The position numbers and the translations under genes are program-made. Below are positions 17,549 to 26,555 of a DNA stretch of 64,000 bases, in pieces (position 1 is the first letter of the stretch; each line of letters begins with the position of its first letter). The notes below the pieces were generated by a model, which was not told the origin of the DNA, did not search any database, and worked only from the letters and a program-made list of their open reading frames with translations. Source of the stretch: an uncultured Porphyromonadaceae bacterium (GTDB lineage: Bacteria; Bacteroidota; Bacteroidia; Bacteroidales; Muribaculaceae); the NCBI GenBank assembly GCA_947573485.1, contig CANPGB010000004.1:62001-126000 (forward strand), given 5' to 3'.

Positions 17549-19393
17549 TCAGTCGGTAAGGTGGTGGCCTTCGTTGTAGCGTTGGTTATCGGGGAGGTCG
17601 GGCTGCGCTGTGCCGCGGGTCATGAGTGTTTTGAGTTCGGGCAGGTGGGAGTGGTATACTTCGCGTGGCCGGACTCCGTGGCGGCGGCAAATGTCGGCTG
17701 CCATGCCTACTACTTCGCCCATCATTGCTGTGGTGCGCATTACGCGGACGGTGCCGAGGGCTACGTGTGTGCAGCTGATGTCGCGGCCTGCCATGAAGAG
17801 GTTGGGCACGTTGCGCGAGTACAGGCAACGGTAGGGCACGGGGTAGGGGTAGATGAATACGTGGTGGTTTGACGCTATGAAGGGCCCGTCGGGGAACTGA
17901 CGACTGTTTTCGGGGTCGGGGAAGTGGAGGTCGATGCTCCATGTTGCGGTAAAGGAAGCGTCTTCGTGGTTTACGCGCTTTACCAGGTCGTCTTCTTTGA
18001 GGATGTAGTCGCCGAGCAGGCGGCGGGTCTCGCGCTTTCCGCCGACGTAGGCTACCCAGTCGAGGGTGCGGTCGGGGTAGAGGGCAAGTTTATTTTGCAG
18101 GTAGCTCCAGTTGGAGTACGCGACGAGCATGCCGTAGTCGCGTACGCGCTCGAAGCCTGACAGCTGGTCGGCGTGCATGCCTGTTTCCCAGGTCCATTCG
18201 CCCACGGGTGTGCGGTGGCAGGTGGAATCGTTGAACGCCACGCCGTAGAGGAAGAGGGGAAATCGGGGGGTGTCGCCTTGACTGAGTTCGCGTGAGCGCC
18301 ATTGCACGGAGGCTCCCATTGTCATCTTGTCGGCCTCGTCGGGTGCCGAGGGTTCGCCGTATTCCGCTTTGCTTTCGCGGCCTATGAGGTAATCGGCACC
18401 GCTCAGAAATCCGAGTGTTCCGTCGCCTGTGGCGTCGCAAAAGAGGGGAGCCTCGAAGCGCACCCGCTTTCCGGTGAGTGTCTCGACGCCGCTGACGGCA
18501 GCAATAGAGCCGTCGGGCGCTGTCTCGGCGCTGTTGACATGAAGATTGAGGAAGAGCGATATCCCGGGCTCTCCCTTGACCCACTGCAGTTTGTTGTCAT
18601 CACCATAATTTGCGGCGGGAGCGGCGTTGCCTTCGATTGTCGGGGCATATTCCTTGAGCATTGTGCCGAGTGCGGGATAAGGCCCGAGGTCGAGGGCGCC
18701 ACCGAGGTGGACGCGTACTTCGGAGCTGTTGTTGCCACCGAGAACGGGTCGGTTCTGCAGGAGTGCCACTTTGCAACCGAGGCGGGCAGCTGCGACTGCT
18801 GCGTGCATGCCTGCGATGCCGCCTCCGACTACCACGAGGTCGTAGCGGCCACCGTCGGCTACGCTTTTATGAAGCGAGTGCTGCAGGCGCAGGGCGTCGA
18901 GGTCGTCTTTCTCCGACGGGGGCAGATCGTCTTTGCTGTCGGTGATATATATGGCGTCGCAGCGGCCGTCGAAGCCGGTCATGTCGCGCAGGGCGAGTTT
19001 CACCTGCTTGCCGTTGGCTTCGAAGGCTCCGGCATACTGCCACTGCCAGGTGCTCCCGCTGCACCCGAGGTCGGTGGGCAACTCGCGACCGTCGACGGCG
19101 AGGCGGAAGGCGCCTGCTCCTGTGCCGGAGTGCCACGGTGCGGTCCAGTTGTAGGTGCGCACGTAGGCGTGGTAGGTGCCGGCGGCAGGGAGCGAGACCG
19201 ATGTCTCGGCGTTCTGAACGGGGCGGCCGAGACCATGGGCAAGGAGGTAGGTAGAGCCCATTTCGTCGATGAACTGCGCGTCGGCTGTCCAGCCACCGTG
19301 GTTGTCGAAAGATTCGGCTTCGACCAAGAGTGATGAGGCTTGTGCCGTCAGTGCCAGCGCGGCGAGAAGCGCGGAAACGAGTCGCCTGTACAT
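17549..19393 (-). CDS. Secreted FAD-dependent oxidoreductase (FAD_oxidored-like) with N-terminal ~150 aa beta-rich domain
   Basis: Signal peptide; YDLVVVGGGIAGMHAAVAAARLG; QNRPVLGGNNSSEVR. Confidence 0.85.
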   Translation of the reverse strand: MYRRLVSALLAALALTAQASSLLVEAESFDNHGGWTADAQFIDEMGSTYLLAHGLGRPVQNAETSVSLPAAGTYHAYVRTYNWTAPWHSGTGAGAFRLAVDGRELPTDLGCSGSTWQWQYAGAFEANGKQVKLALRDMTGFDGRCDAIYITDSKDDLPPSEKDDLDALRLQHSLHKSVADGGRYDLVVVGGGIAGMHAAVAAARLGCKVALLQNRPVLGGNNSSEVRVHLGGALDLGPYPALGTMLKEYAPTIEGNAAPAANYGDDNKLQWVKGEPGISLFLNLHVNSAETAPDGSIAAVSGVETLTGKRVRFEAPLFCDATGDGTLGFLSGADYLIGRESKAEYGEPSAPDEADKMTMGASVQWRSRELSQGDTPRFPLFLYGVAFNDSTCHRTPVGEWTWETGMHADQLSGFERVRDYGMLVAYSNWSYLQNKLALYPDRTLDWVAYVGGKRETRRLLGDYILKEDDLVKRVNHEDASFTATWSIDLHFPDPENSRQFPDGPFIASNHHVFIYPYPVPYRCLYSRNVPNLFMAGRDISCTHVALGTVRVMRTTAMMGEVVGMAADICRRHGVRPREVYHSHLPELKTLMTRGTAQPDLPDNQRYNEGHHLTD

Positions 19394-19405
19394 TATCCTG
19401 TGAAT

Positions 19406-21187
19406 TTAACGGGCAAATTTGATTACGGAATTGTTCCCGCGTACGATGTAGAGCCCCGGCGCGAGGGCTGAGAGGTCGATATCTGTGGCAGATGATACCA
19501 CTACCGCGCGGCCGTCGGGAGCATAAATCATGACAGGCTGCCCGGCAGGGTTGGAGAGTGTTTTGCCGCTGACAGAAATTGAGGGCTCTGAGGCTGCAAC
19601 TGTTGAAACAGATGTGGTCTCGCGGGGCAGGGCAATGAGCATCTGCGGCCCTTTGTCGGGATTGGCGGTTGACTCCGAAGAGGTGAAGCGGCTGAGCGAC
19701 CTCCACTGATATGGGGTAGAGATTCGGAAAGTTACGTTCGATGCGCCTTCCTGTTTCTTGGCTTTGACAAAGTCGGTCACGTCCCAACCCACATATGAGT
19801 TGAGCATGTTCTGTGTGAGTTGAGCCGTGGTAACGGGTTCGAACACGTGGCTGTGATGATTGTCCCAGGTGAGGTTGGCGGTATAAGTAGAGGTATTACC
19901 GGCGAGTTCAAGAGTCTCTATGCCGTCGTGGGGTCGGTTTTCATTGTTTAGTTTGCCGGGCACTACGCTCTCGTAATAGAGCCGTATGCCGATTCGGTCG
20001 GCATTTTCGGGCAGGTCTGCCAGCGGGAAAGTGATGTAGATGCGGCGAGTCCAGCCGTCGCCGTTTTTGAGGTCGAGAGTCTCAGCGTCGGCGTGACCTT
20101 TGCTTTGCTCAGCCTGGTGAACGAAGCTGTCGTATGACGGTGCTATTACCTTGTCGGCCACCATAATAGAGGCCTGCGAAGAGCCCGATGCGGCTTCGGT
20201 GCCTTTGGCGTCGCTCACGGCTTCGGCTTTGAAAGTCACGTTTTCCTGCACGTTTTCCACCTCCCAGAAATGGGGGCATGCGTTCACGGCGGTGCCGTCG
20301 ATGTCAAAGGGGTAGTGGCCTGCGGTGAAATTCACGAGCATGCGTGCCGTTTCGCCCTTCACTACCAACGGAGAAGCCGGAGTGAGGGCATAGTCAAAAG
20401 GGACTTCCAGACCGAGATACTTGCAAGCCTCCTCAACGAAAATCTGAGCCATGCGGCGCTGTATGAAGCTGTTGCTGCCGCGCAGGGGGTGCCAACCGTA
20501 TACGGTCTCGCCTATTTTCTCGGTATCGTGGGCGAATTTGCGGCTGGGCTGGTCTTCGCCGTCGGCGGCGTCTAAACGCGAGAACCCGATATTATCGTCG
20601 AACTTCACAAGGGGGAAGCCCCACTTTTCGGCGAGCTTGCGTATTGCAGGGTTGTAGGTTGTGCGGGCGTCGTGCCAGTGTGTGCAGAACATGATCTTCA
20701 CGGGCTTGCCTGCCTCAGTGCCATAGTACTTTGAGTCGGGGTTGTCTTTCAGAGCCTCGCAGTCGGCGATGTATCGTTTTATCACGTAGTCGTAGGCCAC
20801 CGAGTAGTCGGTGGTTGTTGCGATGCTTGTGTAATCTTCCCACTTTTCTTTGAGCCACTGCTCGTTAGCGACGTTCTGGTTATGTACGTGGCCGATAACA
20901 AATACGTCGGTGCGGTCGAGCTCCTCGGTAGTGTAGAAAGTGCCGAGGTTCATGCGTCGGGCGGTGTGGTAGATTGCTTCGCCGCTCACGGCCTTGTTGA
21001 TAGCTTCGGCTCCGAGGTCTTCGCAGCCTATTTCGAACCAGCCGTTTTCAGGTACCGAAAAAGAAGCGCCTGTAAGAAGGAAAGTGAGTTTGCCGTTGTC
21101 GTCGGCGGGAGTTTCGGCAGCGGAGACTGCCGGAGCGGAGGCGGCCAAGAGAGCCGCGCTGACTATGTATTTTGCAATTGTGTTCAT
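19406..21187 (-). CDS. SGNH-hydrolase-like (DUF5040-like) secreted protein with C-terminal sorting-like domain
   Basis: Signal peptide; GASFSVPENGWFE; CTD VMIYAPDGRAVVVSSATDIDLSALAPGLYIVRGNNSVIKFAR. Confidence 0.6.
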   Translation of the reverse strand: MNTIAKYIVSAALLAASAPAVSAAETPADDNGKLTFLLTGASFSVPENGWFEIGCEDLGAEAINKAVSGEAIYHTARRMNLGTFYTTEELDRTDVFVIGHVHNQNVANEQWLKEKWEDYTSIATTTDYSVAYDYVIKRYIADCEALKDNPDSKYYGTEAGKPVKIMFCTHWHDARTTYNPAIRKLAEKWGFPLVKFDDNIGFSRLDAADGEDQPSRKFAHDTEKIGETVYGWHPLRGSNSFIQRRMAQIFVEEACKYLGLEVPFDYALTPASPLVVKGETARMLVNFTAGHYPFDIDGTAVNACPHFWEVENVQENVTFKAEAVSDAKGTEAASGSSQASIMVADKVIAPSYDSFVHQAEQSKGHADAETLDLKNGDGWTRRIYITFPLADLPENADRIGIRLYYESVVPGKLNNENRPHDGIETLELAGNTSTYTANLTWDNHHSHVFEPVTTAQLTQNMLNSYVGWDVTDFVKAKKQEGASNVTFRISTPYQWRSLSRFTSSESTANPDKGPQMLIALPRETTSVSTVAASEPSISVSGKTLSNPAGQPVMIYAPDGRAVVVSSATDIDLSALAPGLYIVRGNNSVIKFAR

Positions 21188-21194
21188 GTCGGGA

Positions 21195-23423
21195 TTATTT
21201 GATAGCTAAAGAATTGGGACTTTTGATGCGGAACGAGGCCTTTCCGCGGAGGTCGGTGCTTGAAGAGCCTGCGTGGATTGTGAACTCGTCGGGGTCGAGC
21301 ACCCAGCGGTGCTGCGAGTCGTCGAAGTAGGCGAGCTCAGCGGCGGGTATGCGCACCTCCACCTCAGTATTTTCGCCGGGGCGGAGAGAAGTCTTGGCGA
21401 AGGCCTTGAGCTCACGGGCCGGCCGGCTCAGGCGCGGCGATTTCTGCGAGGCGTAGAACTGCACGCTCTCGGCGCCTGCGACGCTGCCGGTGTTCTCCAA
21501 TCTCATTGTGACAGTTATGGTATCGGCGGGGCTATACTCCTTGCGGTCGGTTTTGAGTCCGGAATATTTGAAGTCGGTGTAGCTCAGGCCGTGGCCGAAG
21601 GGGAAGCGGGCGGGTATCCGCTTGGTATCGTGCCAGCGGTAGCCTACGAGGAGGCCTTCGTCGTAGTATACGTTGCCATCGACTCCGGGGTAGCCTCTTT
21701 CGCCGAAAGCGTGAGCTGCGCAGTCATCGAGCTTGTAAGGGATTGAGAACGGCAACTTTCCGCTCGGATTGGCGTCGCCCGAGATTATGTCGGCGAGTGC
21801 CGCTCCGCCCATGCTGCCGAGATACCAGCTCTGGACGATAGCCGGGACTTTGTCGGCCCAGGGCATAGCCACAGCGTTGCCGCTGACGATTATCACGGCG
21901 ATGTTCGGATTCACTTTAGCGAGGTCGGCGATAAGTTCGTTCTGCCCGAAAGGCAGGTCGTAGGTGAGGCGATCGTCGCCCTCGCAGTCCTGACGGTAAT
22001 TCTTGTTCAGACCACCGATGAAGAGCACGATATCGGCCTGGCGGGCAGCCTCGAGAGCCGCGCGACGCAGAGAGTCGGCATCGTATGGCGAGGGGAGCTC
22101 GCGCGAATAGTCGGGGTCGCCCGAGGCATAGCCGAGCGAAAAGACGACATTGTCGGCACCGAAACGCTCTGTAAGTCCTGCCAAGGGCGAAATCTCAGTG
22201 CGCGGTTTCAGCTCAGAGCTTCCGCCGCCCATGGTCAGCGACTTCACGGCGTTCTCGCCGATAACCGCAATGCGTCGGGCTGAGGCAGCTTTCAGGGGGA
22301 GAGTGCGCTTCTCATTTTTCAGCAGCACTATTCCCTGGCGCGATACCTCGCGGGCGAGAGCAAGGTGCTCGTCGGTGTGCATTGAGCCCCAGGGGCGAGC
22401 GCGGTTCATATTCGTGCGCAGACACAGGCGCAGCACGCGTCGCACCTTTTCGTCGACATACTTTTCGTCGATCTCGCCCGCGCGCACCATGGCTTTCAGG
22501 GGTTCTGCCATGTAGTAGTTGTTGTAGGCGTTGCTCTTGCCCCAAGTGAGGCCGTTTGTCCACGAGCCCATTTCGATGTCGAGGCCGTAGAGAGCAGCCT
22601 CACGGGTGTCGTGAGCCGAGCCCCAGTCGGTGATAAATGCGCCGTCGAAGCCCCATTGCCCTTTGAGGATAGAGTTTACGAGAGTGTCGTTGTGAGTGCA
22701 GTGCGTACCCTTGTAGCGGTTGTAAGAGCCCATTACCGACCATACGCCACCGTCGACGACGCCTGCACGGAAGGCCGGCAGGTAGAGCTCGTTGAGAGCG
22801 CGCTCGTCGACAACCACGTTCACGAGGTCGCGGTCATGCTCCTGATTGTTGAGAGCGAAATGCTTGAGACATGCGCTCACCCCCTGGCTCTGCACCCCTT
22901 GGATATAAGGCACCACCATACGTGAGGCGAGCACGGGGTCCTCGCCCATGTATTCAAAATTTCGTCCGCTCAGCGGCGTGCGATATATATTCACGCCCGG
23001 GCCGAGGATAATGTCTTTCTTGCGGAAGCGAGCCTCCTCGCCTATAACCTTGCCGTAGCGGCCGGCAAGCTCAGGGTTGAAAGTCGCGGCCAGGCAAGTC
23101 AGGGCAGGCATGGCCGTGCAAGAATCATTTGTCCAGCCGGCCCACTTCCACTCGTCCCAGTCGAACTCCACACGCACACCGTGGGGACCGTCGCTCATCC
23201 ATATTTCAGGTATACCGAGGCGGGGACAGCCCGGGGTACTGAATTTCGACTGGGCGTGGATGAGAGCTATTTTCTCGTCGAGAGTCATGCGGGAGAGTGC
23301 GTCTTCAATGCGCAGCTCCGCCGGGAGAGAGTCGTCGAGATATGGCGGAATCTCCGCGGCCTTGGCAGAGAAGACCGCGGCGATTGATAAAAAGATGGCA
23401 AAAGTTTTTTGCTTGAAAGTCAT
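21195..23423 (-). CDS. Glycoside hydrolase family 3 (beta-glucosidase-like)
   Basis: SRMTLDEKIALIHAQSKF; FITDWGSAHDT nucleophile region; Fn3-like C-terminus. Confidence 0.93.
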   Translation of the reverse strand: MTFKQKTFAIFLSIAAVFSAKAAEIPPYLDDSLPAELRIEDALSRMTLDEKIALIHAQSKFSTPGCPRLGIPEIWMSDGPHGVRVEFDWDEWKWAGWTNDSCTAMPALTCLAATFNPELAGRYGKVIGEEARFRKKDIILGPGVNIYRTPLSGRNFEYMGEDPVLASRMVVPYIQGVQSQGVSACLKHFALNNQEHDRDLVNVVVDERALNELYLPAFRAGVVDGGVWSVMGSYNRYKGTHCTHNDTLVNSILKGQWGFDGAFITDWGSAHDTREAALYGLDIEMGSWTNGLTWGKSNAYNNYYMAEPLKAMVRAGEIDEKYVDEKVRRVLRLCLRTNMNRARPWGSMHTDEHLALAREVSRQGIVLLKNEKRTLPLKAASARRIAVIGENAVKSLTMGGGSSELKPRTEISPLAGLTERFGADNVVFSLGYASGDPDYSRELPSPYDADSLRRAALEAARQADIVLFIGGLNKNYRQDCEGDDRLTYDLPFGQNELIADLAKVNPNIAVIIVSGNAVAMPWADKVPAIVQSWYLGSMGGAALADIISGDANPSGKLPFSIPYKLDDCAAHAFGERGYPGVDGNVYYDEGLLVGYRWHDTKRIPARFPFGHGLSYTDFKYSGLKTDRKEYSPADTITVTMRLENTGSVAGAESVQFYASQKSPRLSRPARELKAFAKTSLRPGENTEVEVRIPAAELAYFDDSQHRWVLDPDEFTIHAGSSSTDLRGKASFRIKSPNSLAIK

Positions 23424-23435
23424 GGCAAAGTCATT

Positions 23436-24833
23436 TTAGAGGAAATACTGGCCGCGGCTACGGAGTATGCGGCGCAGATCGTCGGTATCGACGGCGTGAA
23501 CGTCGTGTGCTGCCGAGAGTGCTGTCAGGCTCGCCGCCACACCGGCAGCCTCGCCTGTGACAAGGCAGGGCGGCATGACGCGCAGCGAGCCATAGGCTTC
23601 GTCGTCGGTAGAGATGCAGCGGCCTGCGGTGAGCACGTTGCGCAAGCCCTTGGGAGTGAGGCAACGGTAGGGTATACCGTGGCTCTCACCGCGACCGTAA
23701 TGCACGTGCGGCACGCCTTCTTTGTGGATGTCGATGAAGTAACAGTTGCGTCCGATTTCATCGTCAAAAGTCTTTCGGGCACGCCAGTCGTCGCCCGTAA
23801 ATATGTAGTCGCCCACAATCCGGCGGCTGTCGCGGATGCCGGGGATGATAGCCGTCTTTACTATGAAAGCGTCTTTGAACGCGTCGGGACGGAACTCCTT
23901 CAGCATCTCAAGGTGCTGCTCGGCTGTGCGGCGCCCGCGGTGCATGGCTTGTGAGAGCTGCAAGGGGTCGGTGGTGTCGGCAATGGCAATGTGATTAGCA
24001 TTGAACTGCACCACTCCGGGGCCAACGAGATTGTGGCAGCAGTGGGTGTCGAGGAGGGGGTAGCGGCCTGAGGCGTGAGCACGGGCCGAGGCGCTGTCGG
24101 GGTTGTGGCCTGTGTGGAGTTCGGGCCCGTTGAGATATGCCTCGGTGTTGACGTTTGCCACCGAAAAGCAGAGGGTGCTTTTCTGCAGCATGCCCTCGGC
24201 GTCACCCTTGAGGAATCGGGCACCGGCCCAGGCGGCTATGTCGCCGTCGCCGGTTGCGTCGATGTATACCTTGGCGCGGTAAGCCGTGAGACCGTCCTTG
24301 TTGGCTACGATAATGGCATCTACGGTATCGTCGGCAGCCATTTCGACAGCGGCCACCCGTGAAAAGTAGAGCACCTCGGCGCCCGATTCGGCCACCATGC
24401 GGTCGTATACCCCTATGAGGTATTCGGGGTTGATAGTCACCCAGTCGAATTTATCGGCAGGCTCGTGGGGCACACCTTTCTTGGCCTCGCGGAACACCTT
24501 CTCGGCGAGTCCGCGATAAATAATCTTCTCGCCGTCGGTGAAGGGGCACCAGGCCGGTACCATACCCGAGGTGCCGAGGCCGCCGAGATTGCCTTCGGCC
24601 TGGATTAGCAGCGTGCGCTCGCCTCTTGAGGCCGCGGCGATGGCTGCCGTGCATCCTGCGGGGCCGCCTCCGGCAACGATGACGTCGTAGTCGGTGTTTA
24701 GCTTGAGCTTGCGGTCATTGAGCTTTACGGCCTTGCTCTGCGGGCTCCCGGCCGCCGCAAGCCCGTGGGGCATGACGGCGGCGGCAGCCAAGAGTGCGGC
24801 TGTTTTCAGAAAGTCTCTGCGGTTGCTTGACAT
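23436..24833 (-). CDS. FAD-dependent oxidoreductase with Tat-like signal
   Basis: MSSNRRDFLKTAALLAAAAVMPHG; YDVIVAGGGPAGCTAAIAAASRG. Confidence 0.87.
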   Translation of the reverse strand: MSSNRRDFLKTAALLAAAAVMPHGLAAAGSPQSKAVKLNDRKLKLNTDYDVIVAGGGPAGCTAAIAAASRGERTLLIQAEGNLGGLGTSGMVPAWCPFTDGEKIIYRGLAEKVFREAKKGVPHEPADKFDWVTINPEYLIGVYDRMVAESGAEVLYFSRVAAVEMAADDTVDAIIVANKDGLTAYRAKVYIDATGDGDIAAWAGARFLKGDAEGMLQKSTLCFSVANVNTEAYLNGPELHTGHNPDSASARAHASGRYPLLDTHCCHNLVGPGVVQFNANHIAIADTTDPLQLSQAMHRGRRTAEQHLEMLKEFRPDAFKDAFIVKTAIIPGIRDSRRIVGDYIFTGDDWRARKTFDDEIGRNCYFIDIHKEGVPHVHYGRGESHGIPYRCLTPKGLRNVLTAGRCISTDDEAYGSLRVMPPCLVTGEAAGVAASLTALSAAHDVHAVDTDDLRRILRSRGQYFL

Positions 24834-24844
24834 ATCCGGCGGTA

Positions 24845-26518
24845 TTATTCGAGGTAACAATCAGAGCCTTCCCAACCTGCGTTCTGTGTGAGCACGCCTT
24901 CAGAAAGTTGAATTTCAGTGAGCGGTATGGGCAGGAATCCACCTGTCTCCGGGCGGAAGGTTACGCTTTTCTTGCGGGGCACCTTGCGGTCGTAAATCTG
25001 AATATCGGTCTGATTCTCAGTGATGAGGTGCTCGTCGTGCCAGCGGAGGAGGTCGTAGTAGCGTTCACCCTCGAAAGCCAGTTCGAAGCGGCGCTCAGCC
25101 TTGATGTTTTCGAGCGTGGCGGGGATGTCGGCAAGCCCTGCGCGACCGCGTACAGCGTTGAAATACTGCTGAGCGAGCGGGCACTCGAGCTCTGCACCCA
25201 TGAGGAGTACGTCGGCGAAACGGATGAGGATGATATCCTGCGTGTTGTTGAGCTGGAAGTTTGTCTCCGTCATATTGTAGAGAGGCACGCTGTAGTTGAC
25301 GACGCTCTGGCGGGTTTCGTCGGCGTAGACATTTATGGGGCAGTGCTTTTTGTTGATGTAGTAAGTTTCTTCAGAGGCATTGCCGCCGCCTTTCATGTAC
25401 ATGCGCATTTCCGAGCGGTCGTTGCAGTCTATTACAGAGCCTTTCTTGCGGAGGTCGGCGTCGTCCCATTCTTCCCAGAGTTTGGGATTTACGGGACCGA
25501 ATCCCCAGCCCTGGCCGAAGGGGAAAGTGAACACGTAGTTGCTCTGGCCGCGTACACCGTAGTAAAGACATACCTGGTTGCATTTCTGCTGGATTACGTC
25601 CCAAGTGCCTATTGTGGAGTATTTGATTGCCATTACTTCTTCCACGTTGCCGTCGCCTGCCCAGCTGAGGCCGTTGTCGGCAGTGTATTTATAGTCCTGC
25701 ACGTGACTGTAGGGCCAGAGGTTGCGGAAGTCGGAAAGGAGTTCGTGGCCGCTGTTAGCGATGCAGTCGGCAATAAGCTCCTGCACCTTGGCTTTGCTTA
25801 CCTCGCCGCCTTCAGCGGTAGGGAGGGTTGCCTGACGGTAATAGCCCGTGTAGAAGAGCCATACGCGGGCGAGGAGAGCCTCGGCGGCCCAGCGGGTCAT
25901 GCGGCCGTTGTCGTCGCGCGGCATGTCGGTGAATTTGGTGCCGGGCATTTTCTCGACGGCAGCCAGCAGGTCGGAGGCGATGAAAGCGTATGTCTCGGCT
26001 GCGGGGTTCTTGGGGATATTTACGGCGTCGGGGCTTGTAACGAGAGGCACTTCGCCGAACATGCGGGAGAGGTCGAAGTAGAAGAATGCGCGGAGCATGC
26101 GTGTCTCACCCTCTACGGCGTTGCGGTGGGCTTCCGAGTCCCACTCGATGTCATCTATTTTGCTGAGGAGGAAGTTGGCGCGGTAGATGCCCATGTAGCG
26201 TGCGCGCCAGCACCAGCGGAACATGTCTTCGCTCGATTTCTTGAACTGGTCCATGGCCTTGCACGACTTGTCGGCGTTGTCGCCGCCGCCGAAGCAGTTG
26301 TCGCTCATGAGCTCAGAGACGAAGTACGAGAATCCGAGGGGCTCGCAGCGGCCGAGCATAGAGTAGGCGCCGACGAGCAGCTGGTCCATATCTTCGGGCG
26401 ACTGGGGGTGGTTCGAGGTATCTTTCTTGGTATAGTTCTCGGTGTCGAGGAAATCCTCGCAACCGCAGACCGCTGCCATACAGAATAGTATCGCGATTAT
26501 TGAAAATATCTTTTTCAT
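24845..26518 (-). CDS. SusD/RagB family nutrient-binding outer membrane lipoprotein
   Basis: Lipobox VCGCEDFLDT; RagB/SusD features; follows SusC. Confidence 0.93.
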   Translation of the reverse strand: MKKIFSIIAILFCMAAVCGCEDFLDTENYTKKDTSNHPQSPEDMDQLLVGAYSMLGRCEPLGFSYFVSELMSDNCFGGGDNADKSCKAMDQFKKSSEDMFRWCWRARYMGIYRANFLLSKIDDIEWDSEAHRNAVEGETRMLRAFFYFDLSRMFGEVPLVTSPDAVNIPKNPAAETYAFIASDLLAAVEKMPGTKFTDMPRDDNGRMTRWAAEALLARVWLFYTGYYRQATLPTAEGGEVSKAKVQELIADCIANSGHELLSDFRNLWPYSHVQDYKYTADNGLSWAGDGNVEEVMAIKYSTIGTWDVIQQKCNQVCLYYGVRGQSNYVFTFPFGQGWGFGPVNPKLWEEWDDADLRKKGSVIDCNDRSEMRMYMKGGGNASEETYYINKKHCPINVYADETRQSVVNYSVPLYNMTETNFQLNNTQDIILIRFADVLLMGAELECPLAQQYFNAVRGRAGLADIPATLENIKAERRFELAFEGERYYDLLRWHDEHLITENQTDIQIYDRKVPRKKSVTFRPETGGFLPIPLTEIQLSEGVLTQNAGWEGSDCYLE

Positions 26519-26555
26519 TGTATTCGGGTTGTTTAGCTAAGGTATGGTATGCGGA

